NCBI RefSeq assembly: GCF_015709515.1
Contig: NZ_JADNQZ010000038.1
Coordinates: 1 to 35,712, forward strand
Direction of reading: 5' to 3'
DNA length: 35,712 nt
Source: Methylocystis sp. H62
GTDB taxonomy: Bacteria; Pseudomonadota; Alphaproteobacteria; Rhizobiales; Beijerinckiaceae
Within the stretch, counting starts at the first letter, position 1; each line of letters opens with the position of its first letter. The notes beneath the pieces are model-generated. The model worked only from the letters and a program-made list of their open reading frames with translations, did no database searches and was not told the origin of the DNA. Positions 8,106 to 16,668 of the stretch are shown piece by piece. A program made the position numbers and the translations under genes.

Positions 8106-9752
8106 CTATACTCCTGCGTACGGATCGCGTGCAACGACAGAACCATCGGGAAGCATGATGAGGTCGGGTTCGCTTGCCGGGATGTTGCTCGACGGCAAAG
8201 AGAGATCGAATTCAGCAATCGGCCGATCGCGAAATGCGCGGCGGCGCGCATCGAGCAGTTTGAAATAGTCGTCGACGCCAGCGGCAGTGTCGATGCGCGC
8301 CTGCACGCAGCGCAGATAGGCAGTGAGACGCTGCGAGAAAGTAGATCTCCAATCATCGAGTTCCAGATCTGCAAGTAGCAATCGGGCGGCCGAACCTGGC
8401 TCCTCGAACGGTGCCGCCTCGCGCATTGCACTTAGCATGATCATCTCGATCGGGTAGTTGACGTAATGCGTAAGGTCGACCACGTCAGGCACAAACCGCA
8501 TGAGCGCGGCACGCATGGGCGAACTGGTGGGATTGGAAAAGTCGATCATCAACAGCGCCGCCGCGAACTTGCGCGATATCAATTCACGCTGGATCAGCTC
8601 CCGGAGCACGACGGTGTCTTCGAAGGCGCGACCCGGTACTGCAAACGGGAACGGCAGGTCGCCGTCCTGTGCAAACCCTTGTGTCGAGTCGCGAAGAGTA
8701 ATTGAGTATCGTAGCAGCGCCTCGCGATAGCGGCCGGCCGAAATGTAAACAACTCCGGAATCCGGCACGACATCGAGCTCACCGAACAGAGCTTCCCGAT
8801 CGAGAAGAAAGTCCATTGGGATCGCGAAGCGGTCTTCGTCCCCCTTGACCGAGAGCAGTTCAGGGGATGAATAGATGTTGACGGTTGTTGTAGTGAGGAC
8901 CTGCCGCATCGCCGCTTGGACGTGCTTCAGTTCACGCGCGTCGGACAGCATGCCGTCGAATCGCCGCCTCGTCCATCGTTCTACCGCAGGGACGATCACG
9001 CCGCGCTCGAGCGACTCAGCACCGACGATGGAGCGCAAAAGTGGCGCATGCGAAATCGGATTGCCGGGATTGAACACCTCGAGTGAGATGGATTGGCTCA
9101 TGGAATGCCAGTGTAGCCAGGGAAGCCTCAGCTCCTTCATCACCAGCGCGCCGTTGACGTGGCTGTCGAACGGTCCGCGCCCTCGCGTTGGCTCACTCAG
9201 CGCATGCCATGAGTTGCCGGCCCAGAACCAACGGCCATGACGGCGCTCATAGAAGTTGAATATTCCGTTGGCCTGATCCCAACCCGCGACCTGCAGAAAT
9301 ACGGCGTCGCCCTCGCCGTCGAAAGGGTAGGTGGTGCTGACGAGAAGACGCGCATCGCCGCCGCGTGAACGAACGACGACTACACGTAGTCCACGATCAA
9401 GGGCCTTGGTCTGCTCCGACCATGCTATCTGACCGCCCTCCGCAACGACGAAGACTTGCTGTTCTGGGAGCGAGTCTTCGCCGGTTGCCTGATTGACTGC
9501 GGACAGCAACCCGTTGAGTGAGAGTGGCGGCGATGCCTGCGACAAAACGGCGAGTGCGAACGGATCGAGCAACGCGCTCAGGTCCTCGTTGCTCAGTAGC
9601 CGGCCGGTTGGCTCAGGGTCCAGGCCCAGTACCAACCTCCGCGCGCCCTCCTCCAAGGCAATCGTCGGACTGGCCTCAATTGCATCGGAATCGAGTTGGG
9701 GCCCCGAGCGCCGGTAAGGGTAGCGACGGGTCGGGAAACGCGACTTTGCCAC
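8106..9752 (-). CDS. Unrecognised 548-aa protein
   Basis: I do not recognise this protein. The N-terminal 40 residues are basic and proline-rich. Residues about 165-230 form an aromatic-rich block (GIFNFYERRHGRWFWAGNSW, then PWLHWHS) that looks like a conserved core. The C-terminal third is mostly helical. It begins with GTG at 9752, 5 nt after GGAG. It sits second from the middle of the eight-gene set, 35 nt after the beta-propeller gene and 4 nt before the 372-aa gene. No transmembrane segment or signal peptide is apparent. It may be the large scaffold or enzyme of the set; this is inference only. Confidence 0.7.
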   Translation of the reverse strand: MAKSRFPTRRYPYRRSGPQLDSDAIEASPTIALEEGARRLVLGLDPEPTGRLLSNEDLSALLDPFALAVLSQASPPLSLNGLLSAVNQATGEDSLPEQQVFVVAEGGQIAWSEQTKALDRGLRVVVVRSRGGDARLLVSTTYPFDGEGDAVFLQVAGWDQANGIFNFYERRHGRWFWAGNSWHALSEPTRGRGPFDSHVNGALVMKELRLPWLHWHSMSQSISLEVFNPGNPISHAPLLRSIVGAESLERGVIVPAVERWTRRRFDGMLSDARELKHVQAAMRQVLTTTTVNIYSSPELLSVKGDEDRFAIPMDFLLDREALFGELDVVPDSGVVYISAGRYREALLRYSITLRDSTQGFAQDGDLPFPFAVPGRAFEDTVVLRELIQRELISRKFAAALLMIDFSNPTSSPMRAALMRFVPDVVDLTHYVNYPIEMIMLSAMREAAPFEEPGSAARLLLADLELDDWRSTFSQRLTAYLRCVQARIDTAAGVDDYFKLLDARRRAFRDRPIAEFDLSLPSSNIPASEPDLIMLPDGSVVARDPYAGV

Positions 9753-9787
9753 ATACAGCTCCGTCTCTGACTGTTATAGCTCCAAGG

Positions 9788-11128
9788 TCACTGCCGCCTG
9801 ACGATCAGGTAACTTTCTGAACGGTTATCGAAGGTTACTCGAAGCAGATACGCCCCAGCGGGCGTCGTCTGACCGCGCTCGTCGTCGAAGTCCCACACCA
9901 GCGTGCGCGCGCCGTGCTCCGTCATGCGCTCGTCAGCAAGGAGCGTGACGAACGCTCCGGATCGGTCCCAGATCCGGGCCGAAAAACGTTCCGTGCTTAC
10001 AGGGACCTGGACCGGGATCTCGACTTTGTCCCATCCAACAAGCGTCCGTTCTGCGGCATCGGCAGCCGCGCGCATGCGAGCTGCCTCCTCCAGCGGCTCA
10101 TCGGTGTACTTGTAGACGGTGTCGCCCGAGGCATAGACGACCCGCGTCGGCGTGCCCACGAGCCGAAACCGGTTGAGGCGAAACCCTACTTCGTTGGCCT
10201 CGGACCAGTTCTCTCCGCCATCGGTAGTCAAGCTCGTGAAGCCGCCTCGGTACGCAAGGTCACCCCATCCGCCCACCCAACCTCGCCGGCTGTCCAAGAA
10301 CCCGACGCCCTCCAGATTGGAGTTGCGCTGTTTGTCGTTGAGCCGCAACCGTTTCCACGTTTCTCCGCCATCGTCAGAGCGAAGGATAGCGCCGTCGCGA
10401 TAATTTTGGTTCGATACGACGATTGTCTGATCGTCGATCACCTGGATCTTCCAACACCATTCGCCCTGCGGAAATATCCCCCGGCGCTCATGCACATACT
10501 GGGGTCCGGCCGTTTTGTTTACCCAGGTCTTGCCCCCGTCGATCGTCCTGAAGATGGCCGGAACGAGGTCACCCCTCTCCGCCCGCCGATTGGGGTGCTT
10601 GACCGTGTTGACGCCACCGACCACCCATCCCTCGCTGTCGCTCTTGAAGTAGATGTCGACGAGGGTGGCGGCATGCTCATCCATGTCGATCTGGATCCAA
10701 GACTCGCCCCCGTTTGTTGTTTTCAGGATTGCCGCCTGGTTAGTCTGATCATTTGTACCGGCAACGTAGACGGTCGATGCATTTACGACACAGAGGCCAC
10801 AAATCCAGATCGGCGCACCCGCTGGCAGGTTCTCTACATTGCGCCAAGTCTCGCCGCCGTCTTGCGTGCTGATGAGACGCATGTTCGGGTTGAACGTTCC
10901 GACCCACCCAATCTTCTCGTCGGCAAAGCCGATGCAGCGAAGGTAAGTCTCTTCGAAATGCGCCTGAGTAACCCAGCTCTTGCCGCCATCCGACGTCTTG
11001 ATGATGTTGCCATTGCTGTTGACGGCCCATCCGACCAGTTCGTTGTGGAACCAAATATCGTCGGTGCGTCTGCTCGCCACCGGTGCGTTCGTCGGCCGCC
11101 ACTTGTATCCCTCGAATCCGTCTTCCAT
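9788..11128 (-). CDS. Ycf48-like beta-propeller with FlgD-type C-terminal strand domain
   Basis: This 446-aa protein is built from repeats with the Asp-box signature: KTSDGGKSWV, STQDGGETWR, KTTNGGESWI, RTIDGGKTWV, RSDDGGETWK and TTDGGENWS. This pattern is characteristic of Ycf48/BNR-type beta-propellers, which in photosynthetic organisms assist photosystem II assembly; here a general binding or assembly role is all that can be said. After a helical linker (about residues 325-345) the C-terminus (TLVWDFDDERGQTTPAGAYL) resembles the FlgD Ig-like domain. I start at ATG 11128 with GAAGG upstream; the frame is open to 11254 but overlaps the DM13 gene. There is no signal peptide. Confidence 0.8.
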   Translation of the reverse strand: MEDGFEGYKWRPTNAPVASRRTDDIWFHNELVGWAVNSNGNIIKTSDGGKSWVTQAHFEETYLRCIGFADEKIGWVGTFNPNMRLISTQDGGETWRNVENLPAGAPIWICGLCVVNASTVYVAGTNDQTNQAAILKTTNGGESWIQIDMDEHAATLVDIYFKSDSEGWVVGGVNTVKHPNRRAERGDLVPAIFRTIDGGKTWVNKTAGPQYVHERRGIFPQGEWCWKIQVIDDQTIVVSNQNYRDGAILRSDDGGETWKRLRLNDKQRNSNLEGVGFLDSRRGWVGGWGDLAYRGGFTSLTTDGGENWSEANEVGFRLNRFRLVGTPTRVVYASGDTVYKYTDEPLEEAARMRAAADAAERTLVGWDKVEIPVQVPVSTERFSARIWDRSGAFVTLLADERMTEHGARTLVWDFDDERGQTTPAGAYLLRVTFDNRSESYLIVRRQ

Positions 11129-11199
11129 GGTTCTTGCCTTCTTCTCGGAAAAACCGAAATTCGAGCCCGCCTCGCTGGTCGGCGGCGGGCACAGTGCCG

Positions 11200-11529
11200 T
11201 CACACCCGCTCGATGGCTCCCGTTCCGAGCAGCACATCTGCCGCGCGGCACCACAAGATGACGGTGTCGAAATCAGCAATCCGGATCGACGCGGGGATCG
11301 TCGCTCTCTGTGCGCCCGTTTCGTGCTCCAGCTTCGCAAACAGGGTGTCACGATCGAACTCGTCCTTCCGTCCGAACGCCCACCACGGGGCGGGAGCCCC
11401 GTCGAAGAAGAAATTGCTTGATACTTCGAGCAGCGCTTCCTTCGATCCTTGCCTGATCATGAATCCGCCGGACATCGTGTGACCAGAGGCGCCGACGAAC
11501 GAACCACGGCCGACAATCTCTTCATCCAT
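11200..11529 (-). CDS. DM13-domain protein
   Basis: This 109-aa protein consists of one DM13 domain: GSFVGASGHTMSGGFMI at the N-terminus, a central SSNFFFDGAPAP block, then the GAQRATIPASIRIADFDTV segment and the almost invariant ILWC with Cys94. DM13 is proposed in the literature to be a redox or electron-transfer domain using that Cys. The usual DM13 protein is exported, but no signal peptide is present here. It starts at 11529 after GGAGGG and is the first gene of the eight-gene set, followed by the beta-propeller gene 71 nt later. A redox role near peroxidase genes is attractive but inferred. Confidence 0.75.
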   Translation of the reverse strand: MDEEIVGRGSFVGASGHTMSGGFMIRQGSKEALLEVSSNFFFDGAPAPWWAFGRKDEFDRDTLFAKLEHETGAQRATIPASIRIADFDTVILWCRAADVLLGTGAIERV

Positions 11530-11599
11530 CTCAATTCCCTCCGTCTCGATGCGAACAGCAACAATCTCATTTAGTTTGCACGCTACGTTCCTTCTTCAT

Positions 11600-11854
11600 G
11601 CCGTTGATTGGCTTCGAAGCACCTTCGATAAAACGTGCGAAATGTTGTGATCTCCTACGTAGGCCAGCTACCGGTGCACGGCATCGTGCCGCCCTACAGC
11701 CGGCTCAGAATGAGACCGCGTTTGCCTTTGAATCGTCGCAGCTGTGCATATCGAACCACCCGATCACTGAGTCGCGATCGAACGCTAGGAAGAGGTTTCG
11801 GACGTCGACTTCGAAATTCGGTGCGCCGATGGTAGGTGGTCGTGTTGAAGGCAT
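11600..11854 (-). pseudogene. Frameshifted small-domain protein (FDxxSxDD / GTMPCxGSW type)
   Basis: Starting at ATG 11854 the minus strand reads FEVDVRNLFLAFDRDSVIGW followed by FDMHSCDDSKANAV, the pattern of a small widespread bacterial domain. A frameshift at about 11710, then an in-frame TAG, precede ILSRL and the expected tail GTMPCTGSWPT in another frame, so the gene is broken. Its function is not known to me. It lies next to a scrap of a ferritin-like gene and is probably debris of a second enzyme locus. Confidence 0.6.
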
Positions 11855-12213
11855 GGCCGATACCGCGGCATGCCGAAGGCGCCTCCCTCCGGCTTTACAC
11901 TCCGATGGACGACCCGTGACCTCCGCATTGCTTAGGACGATTTCAGTCAACGGGTAGGCTCCATTCGCGAGAAATCTGGTCGGCCGCTTTGTTTTGCTAC
12001 AAAATTGCTATGCTTTGTGATGTCAAACTCTCGAACTCTACTTAGGATGACCTGCCATCCCGATCGCTCGCCGATCCAACGGTCTCCTCGTGAAGCCCGG
12101 CAAGTGCAAGCCGTGTAACAGATAGCCGAGCAGTAGGCGACATCGGAGATTGAACAGGTTCACCCATGCGCGCGGGCGCTCTGCCCGAAGGCGGCCTTCG
12201 TCGAGATAACTCG

Positions 12214-12316
12214 CCGTTGAGGGGTCAAGCGAGTAAGCGGCGAAGAGATACCGTACCATTAGCGACTGCTCGATTTGCACCGCAGCGATGAGCAAGAAAA
12301 CGGCCTGGTCGCGGGA
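12214..12316 (-). pseudogene. Scrap of a VioB-type ferritin-like gene
   Basis: The minus strand reads SRDQAVFLLIAAVQIEQSLM then VRYLFAAYSLDPS, the first metal-binding helix of the VioB/RebD-type ferritin-like domain. The intact copy at 16665-18734 has the same helix (AGIEHALMVEYLYAFYSI). The rest of the gene is missing or scrambled: frames before and after are shifted and the E-x-x-H helix is absent. The remaining DNA in 11950-12898 shows no other gene that I can support. Confidence 0.55.
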
Positions 12317-12898
12317 TCAAGCGTGACCTCGCTCATCGATCCTCTTGTTGGAGACGATGCGTCCCACGGTATAGGTGATCGCTCGACGGGATCTCGTCGC
12401 TTAAAAAACCTTCTATTGAATGCCGGTTGGTAGCGCATGGGATTCCAAAGAATAAAGGTTAACTCCATTTGCCTTGCTCTAATCCGAGCTGAAGCGGCAG
12501 TCGGATAATGAAACTGTCCTTGTGTGAAGTCCTGATCTCGCAAATTCGGAAGAGCTATAGCGTTTTGCAGTTAGCGGTCATTCGCTTCCGTTGACTGCGC
12601 TCACCTCGTGCTCGCGATTAAAGGGCGAGAGCGTTGACTGCATCTTGGACTGATTTAGCTGCCGTTCTGCGGCTGACCATAATCATCTCCTAAACAATTG
12701 ACGCAGTCGATTTCCCAAACTGACAACGTCCAAGGCCTCAATCGGGCCACTTTACTTTCGATCTGCCTCAATTCGAAAAATTTTCTTAAAATCTTCCTTC
12801 ACGACCAATCTGTCAAGGTCCTAGTTTTACCTGTCGCAAAAGCAGGGAAACGCCGCAACCCAAATCCCTGATCAACGCCGGCCTCCGCTGAAGCGGCG

Positions 12899-13230
12899 TT
12901 GGCCAACGTCAAATGGCAGGTCAGTTGGCGCGAAGAGGAGGCGATCAGTGTCGCCTTGCGCCGTCACACGCTGCTACCCCTGGACGACTGCCTTCACGCG
13001 CTACAAGCGACGATCCCGCGCCTGACGCGATCGTCCTTGCACCGTTGCCTTCAGCGCCACGGCATCTCACGGTTGCCGAACGTCGAGCGCGAGGTCTCCG
13101 CCAAGCGGAAGTTCAAGACCTACCCGATTGGCTATTTCCATATCGACATCGCCGAAGTCCGCACGGTCGAAGGGAAGCTCTACATGTTTGTGGTGATCGA
13201 CTGGACCTCTAAATGTAGCCATTCGGCACC
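12899..13230 (+). pseudogene. IS481-family transposase fragment
   Basis: The translated fragment HTLLPLDDCLHALQATIPRL, TRSSLHRCLQRHGISRLP and KTYPIGYFHIDIAEVRTVEG followed by LYMFVVIDWTSK matches the helix-turn-helix and first part of the integrase-core domain (first catalytic Asp) of IS481 transposases. The first 40-50 residues are missing or degraded, and the rest of the catalytic domain is cut off where the IS4-type element begins at 13231. The fragment cannot be active. Confidence 0.85.
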
Positions 13231-14784
13231 GCTTTCAATTACCCACATCTGCGTGTTGAACCGATAGCGATGCCGAAAGCGATATCTTGCAATTTGGTCA
13301 GGCCACGCCAGACAACCATGTTCCCTGGGGGAGGATCGCGCGTGCGAGCGAGATAGCCGCCGAGCATGGCGATCTGTAACAAGTAGGTTGCGACCGTTCG
13401 GCGCATGATGCGCGGTCTGGAGCGCGCCGCATCGATGCGGTCGAGTGTTTCAATCTCGGCGGGCGTGAGGACAGTCTCGGGTTTCGCGAGGGGTTGAGCC
13501 CGCGCAGACATGGTGATCCAAAAGATGCGCCAGCTGACGACTGTGATGAGGGCGAGCAACTTCACCAGCCGTTCGGCAGTCTGCAACTTCGCATCTTCGG
13601 CGCGGCAACCAGTTTCATGACCTTGTGGAACACCTCGATTTTCCAGCGCATTGCATACCAGTCGAGCTTTTCGACGGCGGCAGCGAGATCGTCGACAGGC
13701 AAATTGGTCAGGAGCCTCCAGTCGATCGGGTCGCGATCCGAAGGCGGATCGACTTCCAGGCTTCCAGGGCGTGAATGTAGAAAAGGGTTTGTGGCGCGTA
13801 TCGCTTTTGTTTGCCGATGGGCGGCAATGTCTTCACCGAGGCAAATTTGATCTGCAAAAGGGCAGTTTCGTCATCGCCGCCAATCGCGACCTGGTGACGA
13901 CCAGACCACGGGATCGCAGCGAGTTGGGAAAAGACACGATGGGCCGCATCCGTCGGCGCAGCTTCTGTCGGTGGCTCGGCCAGCCGGTTGGTCTGAACGC
14001 GCACGAGGAACCGCGTTCCGAGATCCTGTGCAAGGCAGAAGAGTTCGTAAATGTCACTTTCCCGATCGCCGACGTGCACGCAGCGCTCGGGCGAACCCAT
14101 AAGCGCGATGGATTGGCGCAGATTCTCAAGCCAGCGATAGCTTTCCTTCGTCTCTATCGGTACGCGCGTTTGGTTCACGAGGCGCTTGATCGCGGCCGTT
14201 CCTTTGAACTTGCTGCGTGTCCAGAACTTCACCGCCGCCAAGCCGAGCGGCGTCCCGCTGGTAGTGACGGCTAGACTCGAATGCATCAAAACGCCGCATA
14301 ATGTCCGCGCATTGGGTTGGCCGGCTTTGTAGCGCCCGGCGTTGATGGTCTTCGTGAAGCCAATTTTGCCAGGCGACTCGCGGCTATAAATGAATTCGGT
14401 CGTGTCCTGCAGAATCAGGATTGGACCTTCATTAACCTTGGATCGCGCCGCGGTCGCGGCGAAGTGTCCCGACAACTCGCCATGCTCGGTGACGCGGGGT
14501 TTATCGAAAAGTCGATAGGCCGCCTTCGTCGCAGCCCAATCGCCACATGCCGCAGGAACCGGCTTACCAGGAGCGGCTGAAAGTTGCTCCAACAACCGTC
14601 GCAAACGACGTTGCAGACGTTTATCCGGAATACTCGCCGCGGCCATCTCGGCATCTTGCCAGCCGGCCTGACCGGTCTTTGATCCAACCTGCATCCATGA
14701 CGCCCCAGTGATTCGGCGTCACGGACAGAATCACGCCCGATTCAGATCGGGCAAGCCCCTCCGGAGATGTGGGTAATTGAAAGC
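13231..14784 (-). mobile_element. IS4-family (Tn5/IS50-like) element with 20-bp inverted ends
   Basis: The ends are a perfect 20-bp inverted repeat: 13231-13250 reads GCTTTCAATTACCCACATCT and 14765-14784 reads its reverse complement. The 1554-bp length fits IS50-like elements. The flanks differ: TTCGGCACC on the left inside an IS481 fragment, CTCCCCGGA on the right inside an IS66 tnpA fragment. So the expected 9-bp target duplication is absent, which points to a deletion or recombination at one end. The transposase is broken (see separate entry). Confidence 0.8.
13239..14694 (-). pseudogene. IS4-family transposase, two frameshifts
   Basis: The N-terminal 320 residues (14694 to about 13757) are typical of Tn5-like IS4 transposases: QVGSKTGQAGWQDAEMAAAS, then ILILQDTTEF with the first catalytic Asp, CVHVGDRESDIYELF with the second, and PLGLAAVKFW. 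At about 13757 the frame shifts; the continuation DRDPIDWRLLTNLP and YAMRWKIEVFHKVMK, with the catalytic Glu, is in another frame. At about 13608 one base is lost again before CRAEDAKLQTAERLVKLLAL and the C-terminal domain. The element is therefore inactive unless complemented in trans. Confidence 0.85.
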
Positions 14785-15096
14785 CTCCCCGGAGGGATAC
14801 CTTCAGTTCGACCTCGATGACGCCACACACGGCGTCTTGTGCCGGTGTCTCCCGCGACATCGTCGCCGCCGGCGCGGCCTCGATGATCACCGGTGAAAAT
14901 CCGCACGCATCGATGCGCTGATCCCTCGCGCCGCGCGCCGCCACTTGCAGACGAGGCTCGTGCAAATATCCTCGCGGCGCGCAACATCGGCGACAACAGC
15001 ACCGGGTTCAGAAATCGCCGCCAAAATCCGCGACCGGTCTTCCTCGCTCCACCGCCGGTGTCGTTCGCCGCCCGTGATCAATGTCATCCGACCCAT
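14785..15096 (-). pseudogene. IS66 TnpA fragment, frameshifted and cut by the IS4 element
   Basis: The first part (ERHRRWSEEDRSRILAAISE, then TSLVCKWRRAARG) is a clear IS66 TnpA helix-turn-helix, of a different subtype from the copy at 6-428. The frame shifts at about 14900; the second half (CGFSPVIIEAAPAAT, then GVIEVELK) is in another frame and ends where the IS4-type terminus starts at 14784. No GTAAGC-type IS66 end is found between 15096 and the FAD-enzyme stop at 15129. Confidence 0.75.
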
Positions 15097-15128
15097 GCCG
15101 TGCAGCTTGCCTCGCTCATAAAGCCGAC

Positions 15129-16226
15129 TTAGCTGCGCAGCTTCGCGTCTCCGCCCGATTCAGGATTTTGGGAAGATTTCTGCGATGACCCTTTTTGCGA
15201 TTCAGACCGGCCATTCGGATGGCTTGCGACAAGATTTCTTCCGCAGAGAGTGAAGCGTAACGCCGCCGGACGAATGAGCGGCACAACCAGACCGATCGCC
15301 TGACGCATCATTTCGATTTCGCCGCGCCAGATCGAAGCATGCCGGCACCGCGCATAATGGTCGATCGTCTGCTTGACATGCCGAACGAACAGCAGCGCCT
15401 GACGCGCCACGAAATGCTCGAGAGCGTGCGGCGTCAGTCCAGCGCCGATACAAGCCTGAGCTAAGAGCGCGCTGCGAACGGCGTTGCCCACGCCATCGCC
15501 GCGCAAGGGATCCATAGCAACCGTGGCATCCCCGATCCGCAGGCGTCCTTCGCCAATCGGATACGTAAAGTTCGGCTGGCAGCCCACGACGCACTCAACA
15601 GCAGCGTCGGCGCCGAAAATCCGATGCGTCGCGTGGTTGAGATCCTCCGCTTGGTCGCGGCATTGTCGCTCGCCTGGCCGCACGAGCATTACCGCCGCGT
15701 CGCCATGAGGCGACGGCGACGCGAACAGCCAGCCAACGGAAGTGCTTGCGATTGAGATCGCATCGCGATCGAAAAGTCGGGCTTCGTCCATCCTTCCGAC
15801 AACAGCTTGCCGCGCGCCAGCGATTACGGTTTCTGTTTCGGAAGCGCTGCGTCCCCGCGCGATCACCACGAATTCGTTGGCTCCTTGCGACGGAGCCGCT
15901 TTCACACCGCGCGGCAGTTCGTCGAACAAGGCAGCGGCAAGATCCCGTGGATCGAAGACCGTCGTCGTGGCGTCAAGCGATTCAAATGTCTCAGTCTCCC
16001 AGGCGACGCGTCGCCTCGCCAATCGTCGACCAAAGTTGAGTGTCAACTCCGGAAGGAGCCATATCTCTTGGAGCAATGTCAGGCTATCCTGCGGGACGGC
16101 GACGATCATCGGATGTGGCGTCGCGCGCTTTTCCGCCCGCAACGATACGCGCATACCCCGCTGAAAAAGCAGCGACGCAGCGGTTAGCCCTGCGACGCCG
16201 CATCCATCAATGGCGATCTGCCTCAT
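15129..16226 (-). CDS. LodB/QhpG-like FAD-dependent enzyme
   Basis: The 365-aa protein has the N-terminal dinucleotide motif IDGCGVAGLTAASLL (residues about 6-20) and the second FAD motif RIGDATVAMDPLRGDGVGNA (about 245-265), as in p-hydroxybenzoate-hydroxylase-fold flavoproteins. Its shortness and its context beside LodA-like and radical SAM genes point to the LodB/QhpG group, which oxidises a Trp of a partner enzyme during quinone cofactor formation. The last 30 residues are a polar Ser/Lys/Gln-rich tail that looks non-conserved. It is the last gene of the operon, 76 nt after the small unknown gene. The next DNA is IS66 debris, so the tail could be a product of that junction. Assignment as a maturation enzyme is an inference from context. 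Confidence 0.72.
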   Translation of the reverse strand: MRQIAIDGCGVAGLTAASLLFQRGMRVSLRAEKRATPHPMIVAVPQDSLTLLQEIWLLPELTLNFGRRLARRRVAWETETFESLDATTTVFDPRDLAAALFDELPRGVKAAPSQGANEFVVIARGRSASETETVIAGARQAVVGRMDEARLFDRDAISIASTSVGWLFASPSPHGDAAVMLVRPGERQCRDQAEDLNHATHRIFGADAAVECVVGCQPNFTYPIGEGRLRIGDATVAMDPLRGDGVGNAVRSALLAQACIGAGLTPHALEHFVARQALLFVRHVKQTIDHYARCRHASIWRGEIEMMRQAIGLVVPLIRPAALRFTLCGRNLVASHPNGRSESQKGSSQKSSQNPESGGDAKLRS

Positions 16227-16302
16227 GTCGCTTCTGCTTTCGCAGCCGCAATGAATTCGCGCGTCATTGCTTCCGAGCGCCTTTCATCTTTACGCGAGAT
16301 CC

Positions 16303-16668
16303 TCACGTCACAAGCGCTCGATGTACCGAAACTGAGGTTTTCTTTCGCAAATAACCATGCTGTCGTAACGGCCACCTTACTCTGACTCTGTACGCGGGCA
16401 TTACAACTTTGTCAGGCGACTCAGTGCCGGATCTGCCAACCCTTTGATCGCGCGGAGTACGAAGCGGTACGATCGACCGGTGGGATGAGCCCTGGATATC
16501 TTCGAGTATCTGGCTGGTATCCCAAGACAGGAGAATCGTCCTTCGCCGCTTCTTGCCATTCCCGATCAAGCGAACAAACCAGCGACCATCCGCTAACATC
16601 TTTACGGACGTCAAGCCAATAGCTCCGTCGCCACGGACATCCACGCGCTGTCCGCGTCGGTGGATCAT
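16303..16668 (-). CDS. Small unrecognised protein (121 aa), coupled to ferritin-like gene
   Basis: I do not recognise this protein. Its ATG overlaps the TGA of the ferritin-like gene (ATGA at 16665-16668), which is the main reason for calling it. Residues 8-60 look like a compact beta-rich fold (VDVRGDGAIGLTSVKMLADG, RWFVRLIG, then KKRRRTILLSW); the rest is very basic and low in recognisable structure. If real, it could be an accessory or nucleic-acid-binding protein. The alternative is that only the first part is translated or that the frame is open by chance. Confidence 0.4.
   Translation of the reverse strand: MIHRRGQRVDVRGDGAIGLTSVKMLADGRWFVRLIGNGKKRRRTILLSWDTSQILEDIQGSSHRSIVPLRTPRDQRVGRSGTESPDKVVMPAYRVRVRWPLRQHGYLRKKTSVSVHRALVT

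Noticed and set aside
8102-8431. N-terminal extension of the 372-aa gene
   Set aside because: It overlaps the 548-aa gene out of frame, and its sequence has the look of a shadow; the ATG at 8101 has a good site and tight junction.
9914-11482. A 522-codon open frame on the plus strand
   Set aside because: It is the exact antisense shadow of the Ycf48-like propeller and DM13 genes, whose repeats and motifs are unmistakable; its translation has no recognisable motif.
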